Source: a virus
Virus record (IMG/VR): IMGVR_UViG_3300015202_000020
Location: 1-42,607 of that record
Length of the DNA: 42,607 nt
Reading direction: 5' to 3' (one strand)
Shown: in pieces, positions 23,766 through 32,468 of the stretch
How positions within the stretch are numbered: the first letter of the stretch is position 1
Layout of the letters: the number at the start of each line of letters is the position of its first letter
Made by a program: the position numbers and the translations under genes
The notes under the pieces: generated by a model
The model's input: only the letters and a program-made list of their open reading frames with translations
Told to the model about the DNA's origin: nothing
Databases searched by the model: none

Positions 23766-24917
23766 ATGGGTTCATTGAATGGGGCAACAGTTTCACAAGT
23801 CAGGCAGCCACGCGGAATTGTGAACGTTCAGGGCAACAAGCCTGATGGTTCACTTGATGCCGTGACACGCCTTAATGCATGGGTAAGTTTTGAGGTAACG
23901 AACAATATTAATTATGAAGCAGACAGTTTCAGGGTTGTGTTTGCGCTGTCTGCACTTCCACCGGCCTATTCTGATAGCTGGTGGTCAACACAATCACAGA
24001 TTTATTTAGAGATATTTGCTGGGTTCCCAAATGACGCGGTGAACTACACACAATCAGATTTGCAAAGCCAGATTTACGGGCTGATTGACACGGTTGATTA
24101 TGACCCGATTTGCAGAACATTGACGGTTGCCGGGCGTGATTTAACCAGCACCATGATTGACGCAAAAACCACTGAATCATTTCAAAATCAAACATCAAGC
24201 CAGATTGCAAATACCATTGCAGCGCGTCACGGATTAGCCCCAGTTGTCACAAAAACGACAACCACAACAGGTCACTATTACTCAATAGATACCTTGCGGG
24301 TTAATGCGTCACGGTCTGAATGGGATATTTTGACTGCGCTTGCTGGTGAGGAACAGATGGTTGTTTATGTCAGTAGAAATTCGTTGCACTTTGAACCTGC
24401 ACCAGCGGCAAACGCCACGCCTTATCTGCTGACTTGGGAACCGCCAAACAGTCAAAACGGTGCATTCAAGTTCAACGGTAAGCGCATAAGTTTTCAACGC
24501 GCCTTGACGCTGGCAAAAGGTGTTGTGGTGCAGATCATTTCACAGAATCAGCGCGGCCAGAAGATCACGGCAAGTTATCCGAAGGCGGCGGGAAGTGGGC
24601 AAGTTCAGGTTGGTCAGGCCAGCGCAAAAGCGCAGCTTTACACGTATGAATATGCGAATCTGACCCAGCAACAAGCATTGATGAAAGCACAGCAAAAGCA
24701 CAATGAAATTTCAAAGCACGAAGTCAAATTAAGCGCCACGCTTCCAGCAGATAACCTTTTGCAGGTCAGCAATATCATTCAGGTGATTGGAACTGGCACA
24801 GCGTATGACCAGACATATTTGCCAGAAAGCATAACGAAAAGGATGGATGTGCAGGGCGGCTATGAAATGGAAATCAAAGCAAAAAATCACTCACCACAAT
24901 CGGTCATTGCCTTATGA
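23766..24917 (+). CDS. Baseplate hub protein (Mu gpP/gp44-like)
   Basis: 383 residues, resembling the Mu gpP/phage late control D hub family. The N-terminal strand region LDAVTRLNAWVSFEVTNNIN is followed by LIDTVDYDPICRTLTVAGRD and MIDAKTTESFQNQTSSQIAN. The C-terminal part has YLPESITKRMDVQGGYEMEI. ATG 23766 has GGGAG upstream. The start at 23745 lies inside the previous gene. Confidence 0.82.
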   Translation: MGSLNGATVSQVRQPRGIVNVQGNKPDGSLDAVTRLNAWVSFEVTNNINYEADSFRVVFALSALPPAYSDSWWSTQSQIYLEIFAGFPNDAVNYTQSDLQSQIYGLIDTVDYDPICRTLTVAGRDLTSTMIDAKTTESFQNQTSSQIANTIAARHGLAPVVTKTTTTTGHYYSIDTLRVNASRSEWDILTALAGEEQMVVYVSRNSLHFEPAPAANATPYLLTWEPPNSQNGAFKFNGKRISFQRALTLAKGVVVQIISQNQRGQKITASYPKAAGSGQVQVGQASAKAQLYTYEYANLTQQQALMKAQQKHNEISKHEVKLSATLPADNLLQVSNIIQVIGTGTAYDQTYLPESITKRMDVQGGYEMEIKAKNHSPQSVIAL

Positions 24918-25516
24918 AACAACTTTTGAATATTGTAAAGCTACATGCAATTCAGGCGGTGAACACTCGGGCTTTCACGAAACTGGGAAATATTGTCGGT
25001 TATGACCCGAACATGTACGCGGTGAAGGTGGCGATTCAACCAGGCGGAAATCAAACCGGCTGGATTCCGCTGCTGACCCCGTGGGCGGGTAATGGCTGGG
25101 GCATGTTCTGTGCGCCAAACCTTGGGGATATGGTTGAAGTTCAGTTTCAGGAAGGTGATTATGATGCGCCGATTTCGTGCATGCGTTTTTTCACGGATAA
25201 AAACAGGCCGTTGAAAGTTCCAGCCGGTGAATTCTGGCTTGTGCATGCAACCGGGTCGATGCTGAAATTTACCACTGACGGAAAAGTGACACTGACCAGC
25301 AACACTGACATGAATGTGACGGTGAACGGCAATTTGAACGCGGCTGTGACCGGTAACATAACGTCAAACGCTGCACAGTGGAACCACACGGGGAACATGA
25401 CCGTGACTGGAACATTGACCGGAACAACTGACGTTATCGGTGGCGGCAAATCACTGAAAACACATACCCATTCCGGTGTTTCAACTGGCGCGGGTAATAC
25501 AGGGGCACCAAATTGA
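24914..25516 (+). CDS. Baseplate spike protein (gpV/Mu gp45-like)
   Basis: 200 residues. An OB-fold-like N-terminal domain (ITPLLTPWAGNGWG-type segment IPLLTPWAGNGWGMFCAPNL, then GDMVEVQFQEGDYDAP) is followed by a beta-helix with repeating Thr/Asn/Val. The C-terminal tip KTHTHSGV provides the HxH pair that binds iron in P2/Mu spikes. It pierces the outer membrane. ATGA overlap with the hub gene, TTGA overlap with the next. Confidence 0.87.
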   Translation: MKQLLNIVKLHAIQAVNTRAFTKLGNIVGYDPNMYAVKVAIQPGGNQTGWIPLLTPWAGNGWGMFCAPNLGDMVEVQFQEGDYDAPISCMRFFTDKNRPLKVPAGEFWLVHATGSMLKFTTDGKVTLTSNTDMNVTVNGNLNAAVTGNITSNAAQWNHTGNMTVTGTLTGTTDVIGGGKSLKTHTHSGVSTGAGNTGAPN

Positions 25517-25878
25517 GCGATTTAAACCACTACATGTCAGGCTACCTGTCAACTTCACCCACTGGTGACGTGGGCATTGTGTCAGGCAGTACGCAGGGAA
25601 CGCAGCGCGTTTTAAGGCGGCTTCTGACAAATCCGGGTGATTACATTTTCCACCCGACTTATGGGGCAGGGCTGGCCGGTCTGGTCGGCACTGTCACTGA
25701 CGTGAATCAAATCAAGGCATTAATCAGGGGGCAAATATTACTTGAATCCTCTGTTTCAAGAAATCCAGCCCCGGTCATCACAGTGTCACTGCTTTCAAAC
25801 GGGATTGCTGTTGATATTCGGTATAACGATGCAATCACGGGTCAGCCTGTTTCATTGGCTTTTGACGTGAATAAATAA
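25513..25878 (+). CDS. Baseplate wedge protein (GPW/gp25, Mu gp46-like)
   Basis: 121 residues of the gp25-like wedge family: GTQRVLRRLLTNPGDYIFHP then TYGAGLAGLVG is diagnostic. It starts at TTG 25513 in a TTGA overlap with the spike stop. The TTG gives the expected MSDLNHY start, whereas the next ATG (25534) would cut conserved residues. Together with gp47 it forms the baseplate wedges. Confidence 0.85.
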   Translation: MSDLNHYMSGYLSTSPTGDVGIVSGSTQGTQRVLRRLLTNPGDYIFHPTYGAGLAGLVGTVTDVNQIKALIRGQILLESSVSRNPAPVITVSLLSNGIAVDIRYNDAITGQPVSLAFDVNK

Positions 25879-25886
25879 GGGAAAAT

Positions 25887-27011
25887 ATGGCATTAACTTC
25901 ACAAGATTTTCCAACCATTGTCAGGAATTCGGTTGCGGCAATTCAGGCAAGAACTACGGCATTACTTGATTTAACAATCGGTTCTGTTTTACGCGCAATA
26001 CTGGAAGCGAACGCCACGGTTGTGCTGTGGTTGCAGGGGCTAATTCTTCAATTGCTTTCAAACACTCGGGCGGCAACTTCAGCCGGTGCAGCACTTGACA
26101 GTTTCTTTGCCGACTTCGGTTTTTTACGTCTTGCGGCTGTCAGTGCTTCAGGCGTGGTTACCTTTGCAAGGTTCACCAACACATATCAAGCAGTCATTCC
26201 AGTTGGTACGCTGATTTCAACGGGTGACGGAACACAGCAATTTATCATCAACGCTGACACAACAAACGGGGCTTACAACGCTGGTTTGAACGGCTTTGTG
26301 ATTGCGCCCGGCGTTTCAAGTGTGAACGTGACAGCAACGGCGGTGACGGTTGGAACTGGTGCAAACGCGCTGGTTGGTCTGATTTCATTAATCACCCAGC
26401 CGATTCCATACGTTGACACGGTGACGAACGGCGCAGCCTTTACAAACGGGGTCAACGCTGAATCAGATGCAGCATTCAGAACCCGGTTCATTGCTTACAT
26501 TCAGTCTTTGAACTTAGCGACAAAAGCGGCTGTTGGTTATGCGGTCACTTCGCTTCAATCGAATATGAGTTATGTTCTGGTTGAAAACTTCACTTATGGC
26601 GGCGTTTCGCAACCTGGTTATTTTTACGTTGTGGTCAACGATGGAACCGGCGCACCGGGCAGCACGATATTAAACAGCGTTTCAAATGCAATTAATCTGG
26701 TCAGGCCGTTCACGTCAACGTTCGGGGTGTATGCCCCAGTAACCACGGCGGCAAACGTTGCTATGACGATTGTGACGGCTTCTGGCTACATTCACGCAAC
26801 CGTTGCCGCGCAGGTTCAAAGCGCAATCAGTGCATATTTGGGTTCAATGGCAATTGGGCAGTCATTATCATTCAGCCGATTGGCGCAAATCGCCTATGAC
26901 ACATCGCCCGGAATTACCAACGTGACCGGCGTGACGCTGAATGCTTTAACCGCTGATATTAATCCCACAAACCAACAGCTTGTTATTGCTGGCACTGTGA
27001 CGGTGGCGTAA
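25887..27011 (+). CDS. Baseplate protein J-like (Mu gp47-like)
   Basis: 374 residues. The Baseplate_J pattern is clear: TALLDLTIGSVLRAILEANA, AGAALDSFFADFGFLR, then NGVNAESDAAFRTRFIAYIQ and GQSLSFSRLAQIAYDTSPGI. It is the main wedge component connecting sheath and fibres. TAATG junction with the next gene. Confidence 0.88.
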   Translation: MALTSQDFPTIVRNSVAAIQARTTALLDLTIGSVLRAILEANATVVLWLQGLILQLLSNTRAATSAGAALDSFFADFGFLRLAAVSASGVVTFARFTNTYQAVIPVGTLISTGDGTQQFIINADTTNGAYNAGLNGFVIAPGVSSVNVTATAVTVGTGANALVGLISLITQPIPYVDTVTNGAAFTNGVNAESDAAFRTRFIAYIQSLNLATKAAVGYAVTSLQSNMSYVLVENFTYGGVSQPGYFYVVVNDGTGAPGSTILNSVSNAINLVRPFTSTFGVYAPVTTAANVAMTIVTASGYIHATVAAQVQSAISAYLGSMAIGQSLSFSRLAQIAYDTSPGITNVTGVTLNALTADINPTNQQLVIAGTVTVA

Positions 27012-27676
27012 TGGCAACGGGCGACATTGATGATATTGCAAAGCGTATAAATTCGGTTATGCCGCACTGGTTCGCAAACGCGGCTAACCCGATCTATGAC
27101 GCGGTACGGTATGGCATTGCCAGCGGCTTTGCCTTCATTTATTCACTTTACAGCTATGCGGTTTTACAGACGCGCATAAAAACGGCAACTGACGGTTGGC
27201 TTGACATGATTGCTGCTGACTTCTTTGGTTCTGCAATCTTCCGTGGAACGTACCAGACTGACACAAGTTTCAGAAACAAAATTCTGGTCAATCTGTTTCA
27301 GGCAAAAGCAACACGGGCGGCAATCAGTAGCGTTCTGTTTAACCTGACCGGGCGTTATCCCAAGTTTGTTGAACCGGGTCAACCGGCTGACACTGGGGCG
27401 TATGCTGCACCGAATTCAGGTTATGGAGTGGCGGGGGCTTATGGCTCGGTGCTGATGCCGTTTCAGGGCTTCATTCAGGCTTACAGGCCGCTTTCAACCG
27501 GCATTCCAAGCATTGCCGGGTACGGTTCCCCGTCTGCTGGTTATGGCGTGGCATCGCAGGGCGACTATGCAACCATGTCGCAAATTCTGAATCAAGTTGC
27601 TGACGCTGATATTTATGCAGCGATTGAAACGGTGCGCCCGGCTGGAACGATTGCTTGGGTAAAAATAAATAGTTAA
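27011..27676 (+). CDS. Baseplate/tail protein (Mu gp48 position)
   Basis: 221 residues following baseplate J and preceding the tail fibre, as Mu gp48/P2 gpI do. Gly/Tyr/Ala-rich repeats (SGYGVAGAYGSVL, GYGSPSAGYGVASQGDYATM) occupy the second half and probably form a fibre-attachment segment. Domain identity is by synteny. Confidence 0.72.
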   Translation: MATGDIDDIAKRINSVMPHWFANAANPIYDAVRYGIASGFAFIYSLYSYAVLQTRIKTATDGWLDMIAADFFGSAIFRGTYQTDTSFRNKILVNLFQAKATRAAISSVLFNLTGRYPKFVEPGQPADTGAYAAPNSGYGVAGAYGSVLMPFQGFIQAYRPLSTGIPSIAGYGSPSAGYGVASQGDYATMSQILNQVADADIYAAIETVRPAGTIAWVKINS

Positions 27677-27698
27677 AAATTTAGTAGGTCAACACAAC

Positions 27699-27723
27699 AA
27701 GGTCACTTCGGTGGCCTTTTTTT
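27699..27723 (+). terminator. UUCG-loop terminator-linker before the tail fibre
   Basis: AAGGTCAC, tetraloop TTCG, GTGGCCTT, T run, then ATGGGC before the fibre start at 27738. Confidence 0.82.
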
Positions 27724-27737
27724 ATGGGCAAAAATAA

Positions 27738-29066
27738 ATGGATCGTTTGATAAATTATCCGGGGGCAATTCCCCTTGAAACAGACTTACTGAACACGAAC
27801 AAAAACACCATGATTGCGCTGGCAAAATTGGTTGCCGCAACGATGGGAACAACAACACAGGTCAACGGTTTGTCAGTTGTGCAAACAACTGTTGCTTCAC
27901 TTCAGGTCAATGTCAATCCGGGTGAAATTTACAGCTTGCAAAACGTTGACAACACTGCTTTTTCATCTTTGGCGGCTGACACTGCGCACCAGATTATGAA
28001 GCAAGGCATTTTGCTGAATCAGGTGTTGTTGAACTGCCCAGCGCCCGGCACTGTCGGTCAGTCAATCAACTATCTGATTGAAGCAAGTTATCAAGACACT
28101 GACGCGCTGCCAGTGGTACTGCCGTATTACAACGCCAGCAACCCATCGACGGCGTACAGCGGCCCGGCCAACGCAGGCACGACAAATAACACAGTTCGTC
28201 AGGGCACAATCAGCTTAGTGGCAAAGGCTGGTGTGTCTGCGGCTACCGGCAGTCAGACGACCCCTGCGGTCGATTCTGGCTACACCGCGCTTTATGTCGT
28301 GACTGTTGCTTATAGTCAGACGCAAATCGTAGCTGGAAATATCACCGCAGTTGTCGGCGCTCCGTTTCTGAACACTGGCATGTTGGGGCAGATTGCGACT
28401 TTGCTCAATACCCCTGTCCAGTTCGATAACTCGACCAAAGTGGCGAATACTGCGTTTGTGCAGCGGGCACTGGGTAATTTTGCCGTGGCGACGCAGCTTG
28501 GCGTTGGCGCAACTACGAATTTGACTGCCGCACAAGCAGGCCAGTATTTCCAATGCCAAGGCGGAACAGTCAACCTACCAGCATCAGCGGGAATGACGCC
28601 TGGTGCTACTTACTCATTTTCATCAAGTTCATCGACTGCGGTTGTTACAAGCGGAACTGACAAAATATACATAACGTCAGGAGCACTTTCTTCTGTGACA
28701 TTGAATGGTGAAAATATGGTTTTGGTGCTTCTTTCTGTTGGCGTTTGGGAGGTGATCAGCGGGACAATTACATTGCCGTACAGTTCATATTTTGCCTCAT
28801 CCCAGGCGCCAAATGGCTATCAAAAATTACCTAGCGGAAATATACGTCAATGGGGATCCTTAATTGCAAATGCAACTCCTTTTACCGGAACTGCAGCATC
28901 GTTCGCAACCAATTTCCCAAACAATTGCCTTTCTCTTGTGCTAACCCCGTTCACTAGCTCATTTTCAACGGTCGAGGCGCATTATTCGACTAAATCAAAC
29001 TCTGGATTTACGCTGTTATGTAACCAAGCGTCGATAACAGTTTCTTATATTGCGGAAGGCAATTAA
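27738..29066 (+). CDS. Tail fibre protein
   Basis: 442 residues. The N-terminal part (PGAIPLETDLLNTNKNTMIA) attaches to the baseplate. Repetitive Thr/Ala/Gly shaft-like sequence follows, with VQFDNSTKVANTAFVQRALG at about residues 228-247. The C-terminal 85 residues start GYQKLPSGNIRQWGSL and are typical of the gp53-like receptor-binding tip domain. Base composition in the last 450 bases becomes more AT-rich than the shaft, a usual sign of host-range exchange. Confidence 0.82.
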   Translation: MDRLINYPGAIPLETDLLNTNKNTMIALAKLVAATMGTTTQVNGLSVVQTTVASLQVNVNPGEIYSLQNVDNTAFSSLAADTAHQIMKQGILLNQVLLNCPAPGTVGQSINYLIEASYQDTDALPVVLPYYNASNPSTAYSGPANAGTTNNTVRQGTISLVAKAGVSAATGSQTTPAVDSGYTALYVVTVAYSQTQIVAGNITAVVGAPFLNTGMLGQIATLLNTPVQFDNSTKVANTAFVQRALGNFAVATQLGVGATTNLTAAQAGQYFQCQGGTVNLPASAGMTPGATYSFSSSSSTAVVTSGTDKIYITSGALSSVTLNGENMVLVLLSVGVWEVISGTITLPYSSYFASSQAPNGYQKLPSGNIRQWGSLIANATPFTGTAASFATNFPNNCLSLVLTPFTSSFSTVEAHYSTKSNSGFTLLCNQASITVSYIAEGN

Positions 29067-29067
29067 C

Positions 29068-29625
29068 ATGATAATTCTTTATTCACCATCCGCTCATAGC
29101 ACAACATCATTCGGGTTTTATTTCCCCGATGATAAAAACGCACCGGCTGATTCTTTTCCGGCGCTTCAGTCAGATCAACTGATCGCTGTTAATTTACCAG
29201 CCGGCTCAACATACAGTTTTGCCGCACCAGTTCCCCCGGCAATCACTGGAATAATTTCAATTGTTGCGCCAAGCACGGCTTATCAAGTAGCGCAGGCACA
29301 AGCTATGCAATTGAACGCCATGGAATCAGCGTATCAAGCGGCAAACGCTCTGCCAATTTCGTACATGTCTACATCGTTTCAAGCTGACCCGGGTAGCCAA
29401 GCGCTGATCGCAAACGTGCTGCAAGCTTGCGGAGGTTCGCTCCCGACCGGTTTTCAGTGGTTCGACGTGAACAACGCCGGCACTACGATGACGTTCGCCC
29501 AATTGCAAGGGTTAGCCGGTGCAATCCTGATGCGCGGGCAGCCGCTGTTTGTCAATAAGCAGACCAAGAAGGCAGCCATCAAGGCGGCAACTTCAGTGAC
29601 TGCGGTCAACGCGATCACGTTCTAA
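29068..29625 (+). CDS. Tail fibre assembly/DUF4376-like protein
   Basis: 185 residues directly after the fibre. The C-terminal part (NALPISYMSTSFQADPGSQA, TGFQWFDVNNAGTTMTFAQL) resembles DUF4376, found in proteins encoded next to tail fibres and thought to assist fibre assembly or decorate it. ATG 29068 follows the fibre stop by one base. Confidence 0.72.
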   Translation: MIILYSPSAHSTTSFGFYFPDDKNAPADSFPALQSDQLIAVNLPAGSTYSFAAPVPPAITGIISIVAPSTAYQVAQAQAMQLNAMESAYQAANALPISYMSTSFQADPGSQALIANVLQACGGSLPTGFQWFDVNNAGTTMTFAQLQGLAGAILMRGQPLFVNKQTKKAAIKAATSVTAVNAITF

Positions 29626-29627
29626 TC

Positions 29628-30437
29628 ATGTCGCGCTGGACGGTGATCAAGTTGGCGATTGTCTGCGCATTGCTTTCCCCGTTGCTGGTCTGCCTGATGC
29701 TGGGTCAGGCATTCTTTGGAAGCATCGATAGAGCGCACAACATGGCTTTGGGCGTGGATATGACGGGTAACGCTTTATTTGGTGGTGACCCAAGAATGTC
29801 TATTTCTGCCCGTACTGGTAACGGTGTGATTCTGGGCGATCGCTGGGCGGTGATTCTTGCGCCCGTGATTGATTCATTTTTCGGGTCTGGCCACTGCATG
29901 GATGCGGCCACTATTCTGAACCATGAAAACTTGAAAGTTGGTATGAACTATTTATTGATACCTGTTGGAATAATCAAATATTTGGTTATGGCTGCATTCA
30001 GCCTTTTATTCACGGTGATTGCAATTCTGTTTGTGAACTGGTGGGTTGTGCTGAAAGCTGATGCAAACGGCAATTTGCCGCGCTGGTTGAGTTATTTTCA
30101 GACGTTTGACGCGCCGATACCGAAAGGTTGGAAAAACGGCGTGGCATGGCTAAATCGCAATCCAGATTACGGCTTTGATCTGTTTTTCTTTGGCACGAAA
30201 TGGAATGAATCAGATTGGACAGTTCGCAAATTTATACCAAGCCCCACGGCTGACCTGTTCATTGCAACAAATTCACGCGGTGCTTTTAATTTTTATTACT
30301 GCGGAACGAGGGGAACTTATAAATTTGGTTGGAAGGCTTGGAACAATTTCACTGATGGGAAATTTAACAGCAACTTTGGCGGTGGGGGAAATATACCCAT
30401 TTGCATCACACTGAACCCGTTTAAAAAGAAAGTGTAA
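29628..30437 (+). CDS. Hypothetical membrane-associated phage protein (DUF7338-like)
   Basis: 269 residues. An N-terminal signal-anchor-like helix (residues 5-30) and a second hydrophobic segment near residues 110-140 (IIKYLVMAAFSLLFTVIAIL) are followed by an aromatic-rich C-terminal half with many Trp, Phe and Asn. Similar proteins of this layout are widespread in proteobacterial phages near the lysis genes. Function unknown. Confidence 0.6.
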   Translation: MSRWTVIKLAIVCALLSPLLVCLMLGQAFFGSIDRAHNMALGVDMTGNALFGGDPRMSISARTGNGVILGDRWAVILAPVIDSFFGSGHCMDAATILNHENLKVGMNYLLIPVGIIKYLVMAAFSLLFTVIAILFVNWWVVLKADANGNLPRWLSYFQTFDAPIPKGWKNGVAWLNRNPDYGFDLFFFGTKWNESDWTVRKFIPSPTADLFIATNSRGAFNFYYCGTRGTYKFGWKAWNNFTDGKFNSNFGGGGNIPICITLNPFKKKV

Positions 30438-30439
30438 TT

Positions 30440-30769
30440 ATGGATTGGACAGCAATTGCAGAATTGGGGTGTTTTATTTTTGGGGCAATTGGGACGATTT
30501 TTACAACCCTGTATTTTAGAAATCAGGCAAAGACTGACGAAGAAATGAAAAAACATGGTGAAACGATTGATGGGCTGTCAAAGGAACTGGCAAATCACAA
30601 GTTATATGCCGCTGAAAACTACGTGACAAGCCGGGAACTCGATAGAACTGTTGGCGATATTAAACAAACGCTTGAGCGCATGACGAATTCAATTGAAAAA
30701 TTGGGCAGTGAAATGCGTGACATATTTTTGCACATTCAAGCCAAGTTAGACAGCAAGGCAGACAAATGA
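30440..30769 (+). CDS. Membrane-anchored coiled-coil protein before endolysin
   Basis: 109 residues: one membrane helix at about residues 7-27 (AELGCFIFGAIGTIFTTLYF), then a long charged coiled coil (NQAKTDEEMKKHGETIDGLS and on). The start sits two bases after the previous stop and the end overlaps the endolysin by ATGA. Possible holin-like or lysis accessory role by position only. Confidence 0.6.
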   Translation: MDWTAIAELGCFIFGAIGTIFTTLYFRNQAKTDEEMKKHGETIDGLSKELANHKLYAAENYVTSRELDRTVGDIKQTLERMTNSIEKLGSEMRDIFLHIQAKLDSKADK

Positions 30770-31212
30770 ATTTAGATTTACTTGATAAAGAATTGCGCCG
30801 TGACGAAGGCGTTAAATACGTCAAATACCCAGACAGCAAAGGAATTCCCACAACAGGCGTGGGGCATAATCTGAAGGCGTCACCTTTACCCGCTGGCTGG
30901 ACGTTCCCGTTAAATGATGGTCAGGTTAATCAGTTACTCAACCATGATTTAACAGTTACTTTTGCCGCCCTTGATTTGCACCTTCCTTGGTGGCGCACGT
31001 TGTCTGAAGTTCGTCAACGTGTAGTCGCAAACATGGCGTTCAACATGGGAATTGATGGATTGCTTGAGTTCAAAAACACACTGAACTTTATCAAGACAAC
31101 CGACTACAAAGCGGCATCATTCGGAATGCTTCAATCAGCTTGGGCAAAACAGGTTGGTGAACGTGCCGACCGATTAGCTCAGGCAATGAAAACTGACGTT
31201 ATGCCGAACTAA
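30766..31212 (+). CDS. Endolysin, GH24 (T4-type) muramidase
   Basis: 148 residues. The catalytic triad spacing of T4 lysozyme is present: E14 (LRRDEGV), D23 (YPDSKG), T29 (IPTTGVGHN), that is Glu-8-Asp-5-Thr. The C-terminal part (RVVANMAFNMGIDGLLEFKN) is the conserved helix of this family. It cleaves peptidoglycan. No signal peptide or SAR helix is visible, so it needs the holin encoded 0.5 kb downstream. A hairpin terminator follows. Confidence 0.9.
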   Translation: MNLDLLDKELRRDEGVKYVKYPDSKGIPTTGVGHNLKASPLPAGWTFPLNDGQVNQLLNHDLTVTFAALDLHLPWWRTLSEVRQRVVANMAFNMGIDGLLEFKNTLNFIKTTDYKAASFGMLQSAWAKQVGERADRLAQAMKTDVMPN

Positions 31213-31234
31213 ATAAGAAATTAAGCAAAAACAC

Positions 31235-31259
31235 AGCCCCCTTGATTGGGGGCTTTTTT
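31235..31259 (+). terminator. Hairpin terminator-linker after endolysin
   Basis: AGCCCCC, loop TTGATT, GGGGGCT, six T, then ATGGGC and the next start. Confidence 0.82.
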
Positions 31260-31271
31260 ATGGGCGAAGCA

Positions 31272-31736
31272 ATGATTAAAGCGCACGAAGAAAAAGAACT
31301 AATTCAGGTTGATGTATTTAGCTCTGACCATGCTGACAGGGTTACCACATCAATCTTTAAAAAGACCAGGTTGAAATTGATTGAGCGTGAAGGTGCGCGG
31401 TGCTTTATCTGCAATCAAACGGCTGAAGAAGTGGGGCATCCGTTAGAGGCGCACCATCTTGGAATTGAACGCCAATATGCAGAAGCGCCGATTGACTGGG
31501 AACTGGTGAAAAAGGATTACCCGCATTTTGAATGGGATAAATTCGACCCGGCTGACCCTTACGCATTCGTTGACAACATGGAAGCGCAAGGGCTTTTGCT
31601 GTGCAAGCCCCACCACACAGGCAAAGATTCTGGAATTCACTTTATGCCATACAGCTTTTGGATAATGCAGCGTTATTTGAAGGAAGGTTATCAATTCTCT
31701 CCAACTGAAGTGATTCACCATGACGAGGTTGCCTAA
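31272..31736 (+). CDS. HNH-like zinc-binding protein in the lysis cassette
   Basis: 154 residues. CFICNQTAEEVGHPLEAHHL and, later, LLLCKPHHTGKDSGIHF supply paired Cys and His residues in an HNH-like arrangement. The start at 31272 is preferred by analogy with two other linkers where ATGGGC precedes the real start; 31260 is in frame too. A nuclease in the middle of the lysis genes (between endolysin and holin) is unusual. It may act in packaging, as HNH proteins do near terminases, or be a homing-type insertion. Confidence 0.65.
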   Translation: MIKAHEEKELIQVDVFSSDHADRVTTSIFKKTRLKLIEREGARCFICNQTAEEVGHPLEAHHLGIERQYAEAPIDWELVKKDYPHFEWDKFDPADPYAFVDNMEAQGLLLCKPHHTGKDSGIHFMPYSFWIMQRYLKEGYQFSPTEVIHHDEVA

Positions 31737-31960
31737 TGCCTAAATGGATTACCGACATTCTGACCGGCCTTGACGGGCAAACATTTGCAATCGTCAGGGT
31801 GCTTGGTTTCGCGCTGGTGGTGCTTTTTATGCTGCTGGAAGTCGTAGCATTCTTTACCGGCAAACCTTTTGACGGCCAGGCTTACGGCATCGGGTCTGGG
31901 CTGGTAATTGGCGCTATGGGCGCTGCAATCAAATTAACTGAATCGAGTGAGCCAAAATGA
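31736..31960 (+). CDS. Holin-like membrane protein
   Basis: 74 residues with two membrane segments (about 20-40, VRVLGFALVVLFMLLEVVAF, and 49-64, YGIGSGLVIGAMGAAIKL) joined by a short polar turn, and a polar start and end. Size, topology and its position before the spanins fit a class II holin. It joins the HNH-like gene by TAATG and Rz by ATGA. Confidence 0.78.
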   Translation: MPKWITDILTGLDGQTFAIVRVLGFALVVLFMLLEVVAFFTGKPFDGQAYGIGSGLVIGAMGAAIKLTESSEPK

Positions 31961-32424
31961 TGATGGGAATATATTTAAAACTTGCTGCTGCACTGGTTCT
32001 TATTTCTGCACTTGTCGGTGGCGGTGTCTATCTGAACCATGCTGGCTATGAACGCGGAAAAGCGGAAGTGCAACAGCAATGGGACGCACAAAAACTGGTT
32101 GACACGCTTGCCGTTGAACGGCAGGCAGTAGCAAACGCAAACAAAATAAATGAAAGTGAATCGAAATATGTTGAACAAAAACGCATTAATGACAATCTGC
32201 TTGCTGCTCGGTCTAACAGCATGTTCGTCACTGCCACAGCCTGCCCAGCCAGTGTTAGCGCCACCGTTAAAACTGTCGCCGGTTCTGATTCAGCCAGTGG
32301 AAGCGAACGGCCTGCAACGGTCACAGTTGATTTTAGCGACCTTGCAGAAGAAATTAATCAGCTTGGGCATGACTACAACGAACTTGCCGACAAAATAAAC
32401 GCGATAGCCGAAGAAAACAAATAA
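31957..32424 (+). CDS. Rz-like inner-membrane spanin
   Basis: 155 residues: N-terminal membrane anchor (LKLAAALVLISALVGGGVYL), then a long helical periplasmic part (ERGKAEVQQQWDAQKLVDTL) and a C-terminal helix (LAEEINQLGHDYNELADKIN). It pairs with the nested Rz1 lipoprotein to fuse the inner and outer membranes at lysis. Confidence 0.82.
   Translation: MMMGIYLKLAAALVLISALVGGGVYLNHAGYERGKAEVQQQWDAQKLVDTLAVERQAVANANKINESESKYVEQKRINDNLLAARSNSMFVTATACPASVSATVKTVAGSDSASGSERPATVTVDFSDLAEEINQLGHDYNELADKINAIAEENK
32168..32398 (+). CDS. Rz1-like outer-membrane spanin lipoprotein, nested in Rz
   Basis: 76 residues in the +1 frame wholly inside Rz. MLNKNALMTICLLLGLTAC contains the lipobox LTAC, predicting lipidation at Cys19. 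It is followed by the Pro-rich stretch typical of Rz1 (SSLPQPAQPVLAPPLKLSPV). Start options are ATG 32150, 32168 and 32189. The middle one gives the best signal peptide. Nested Rz1 genes are well known in lambda and relatives. Confidence 0.82.
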   Translation: MLNKNALMTICLLLGLTACSSLPQPAQPVLAPPLKLSPVLIQPVEANGLQRSQLILATLQKKLISLGMTTTNLPTK

Positions 32425-32432
32425 ACGATTTC

Positions 32433-32456
32433 AGCCCCGTCACTGGGGCTTTTTTT
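32433..32456 (+). terminator. Hairpin terminator-linker after spanins
   Basis: AGCCCC, loop GTCACT, GGGGCT, seven T, then ATGGGC and the next start at 32469. Confidence 0.82.
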
Positions 32457-32468
32457 ATGGGCGCATGA

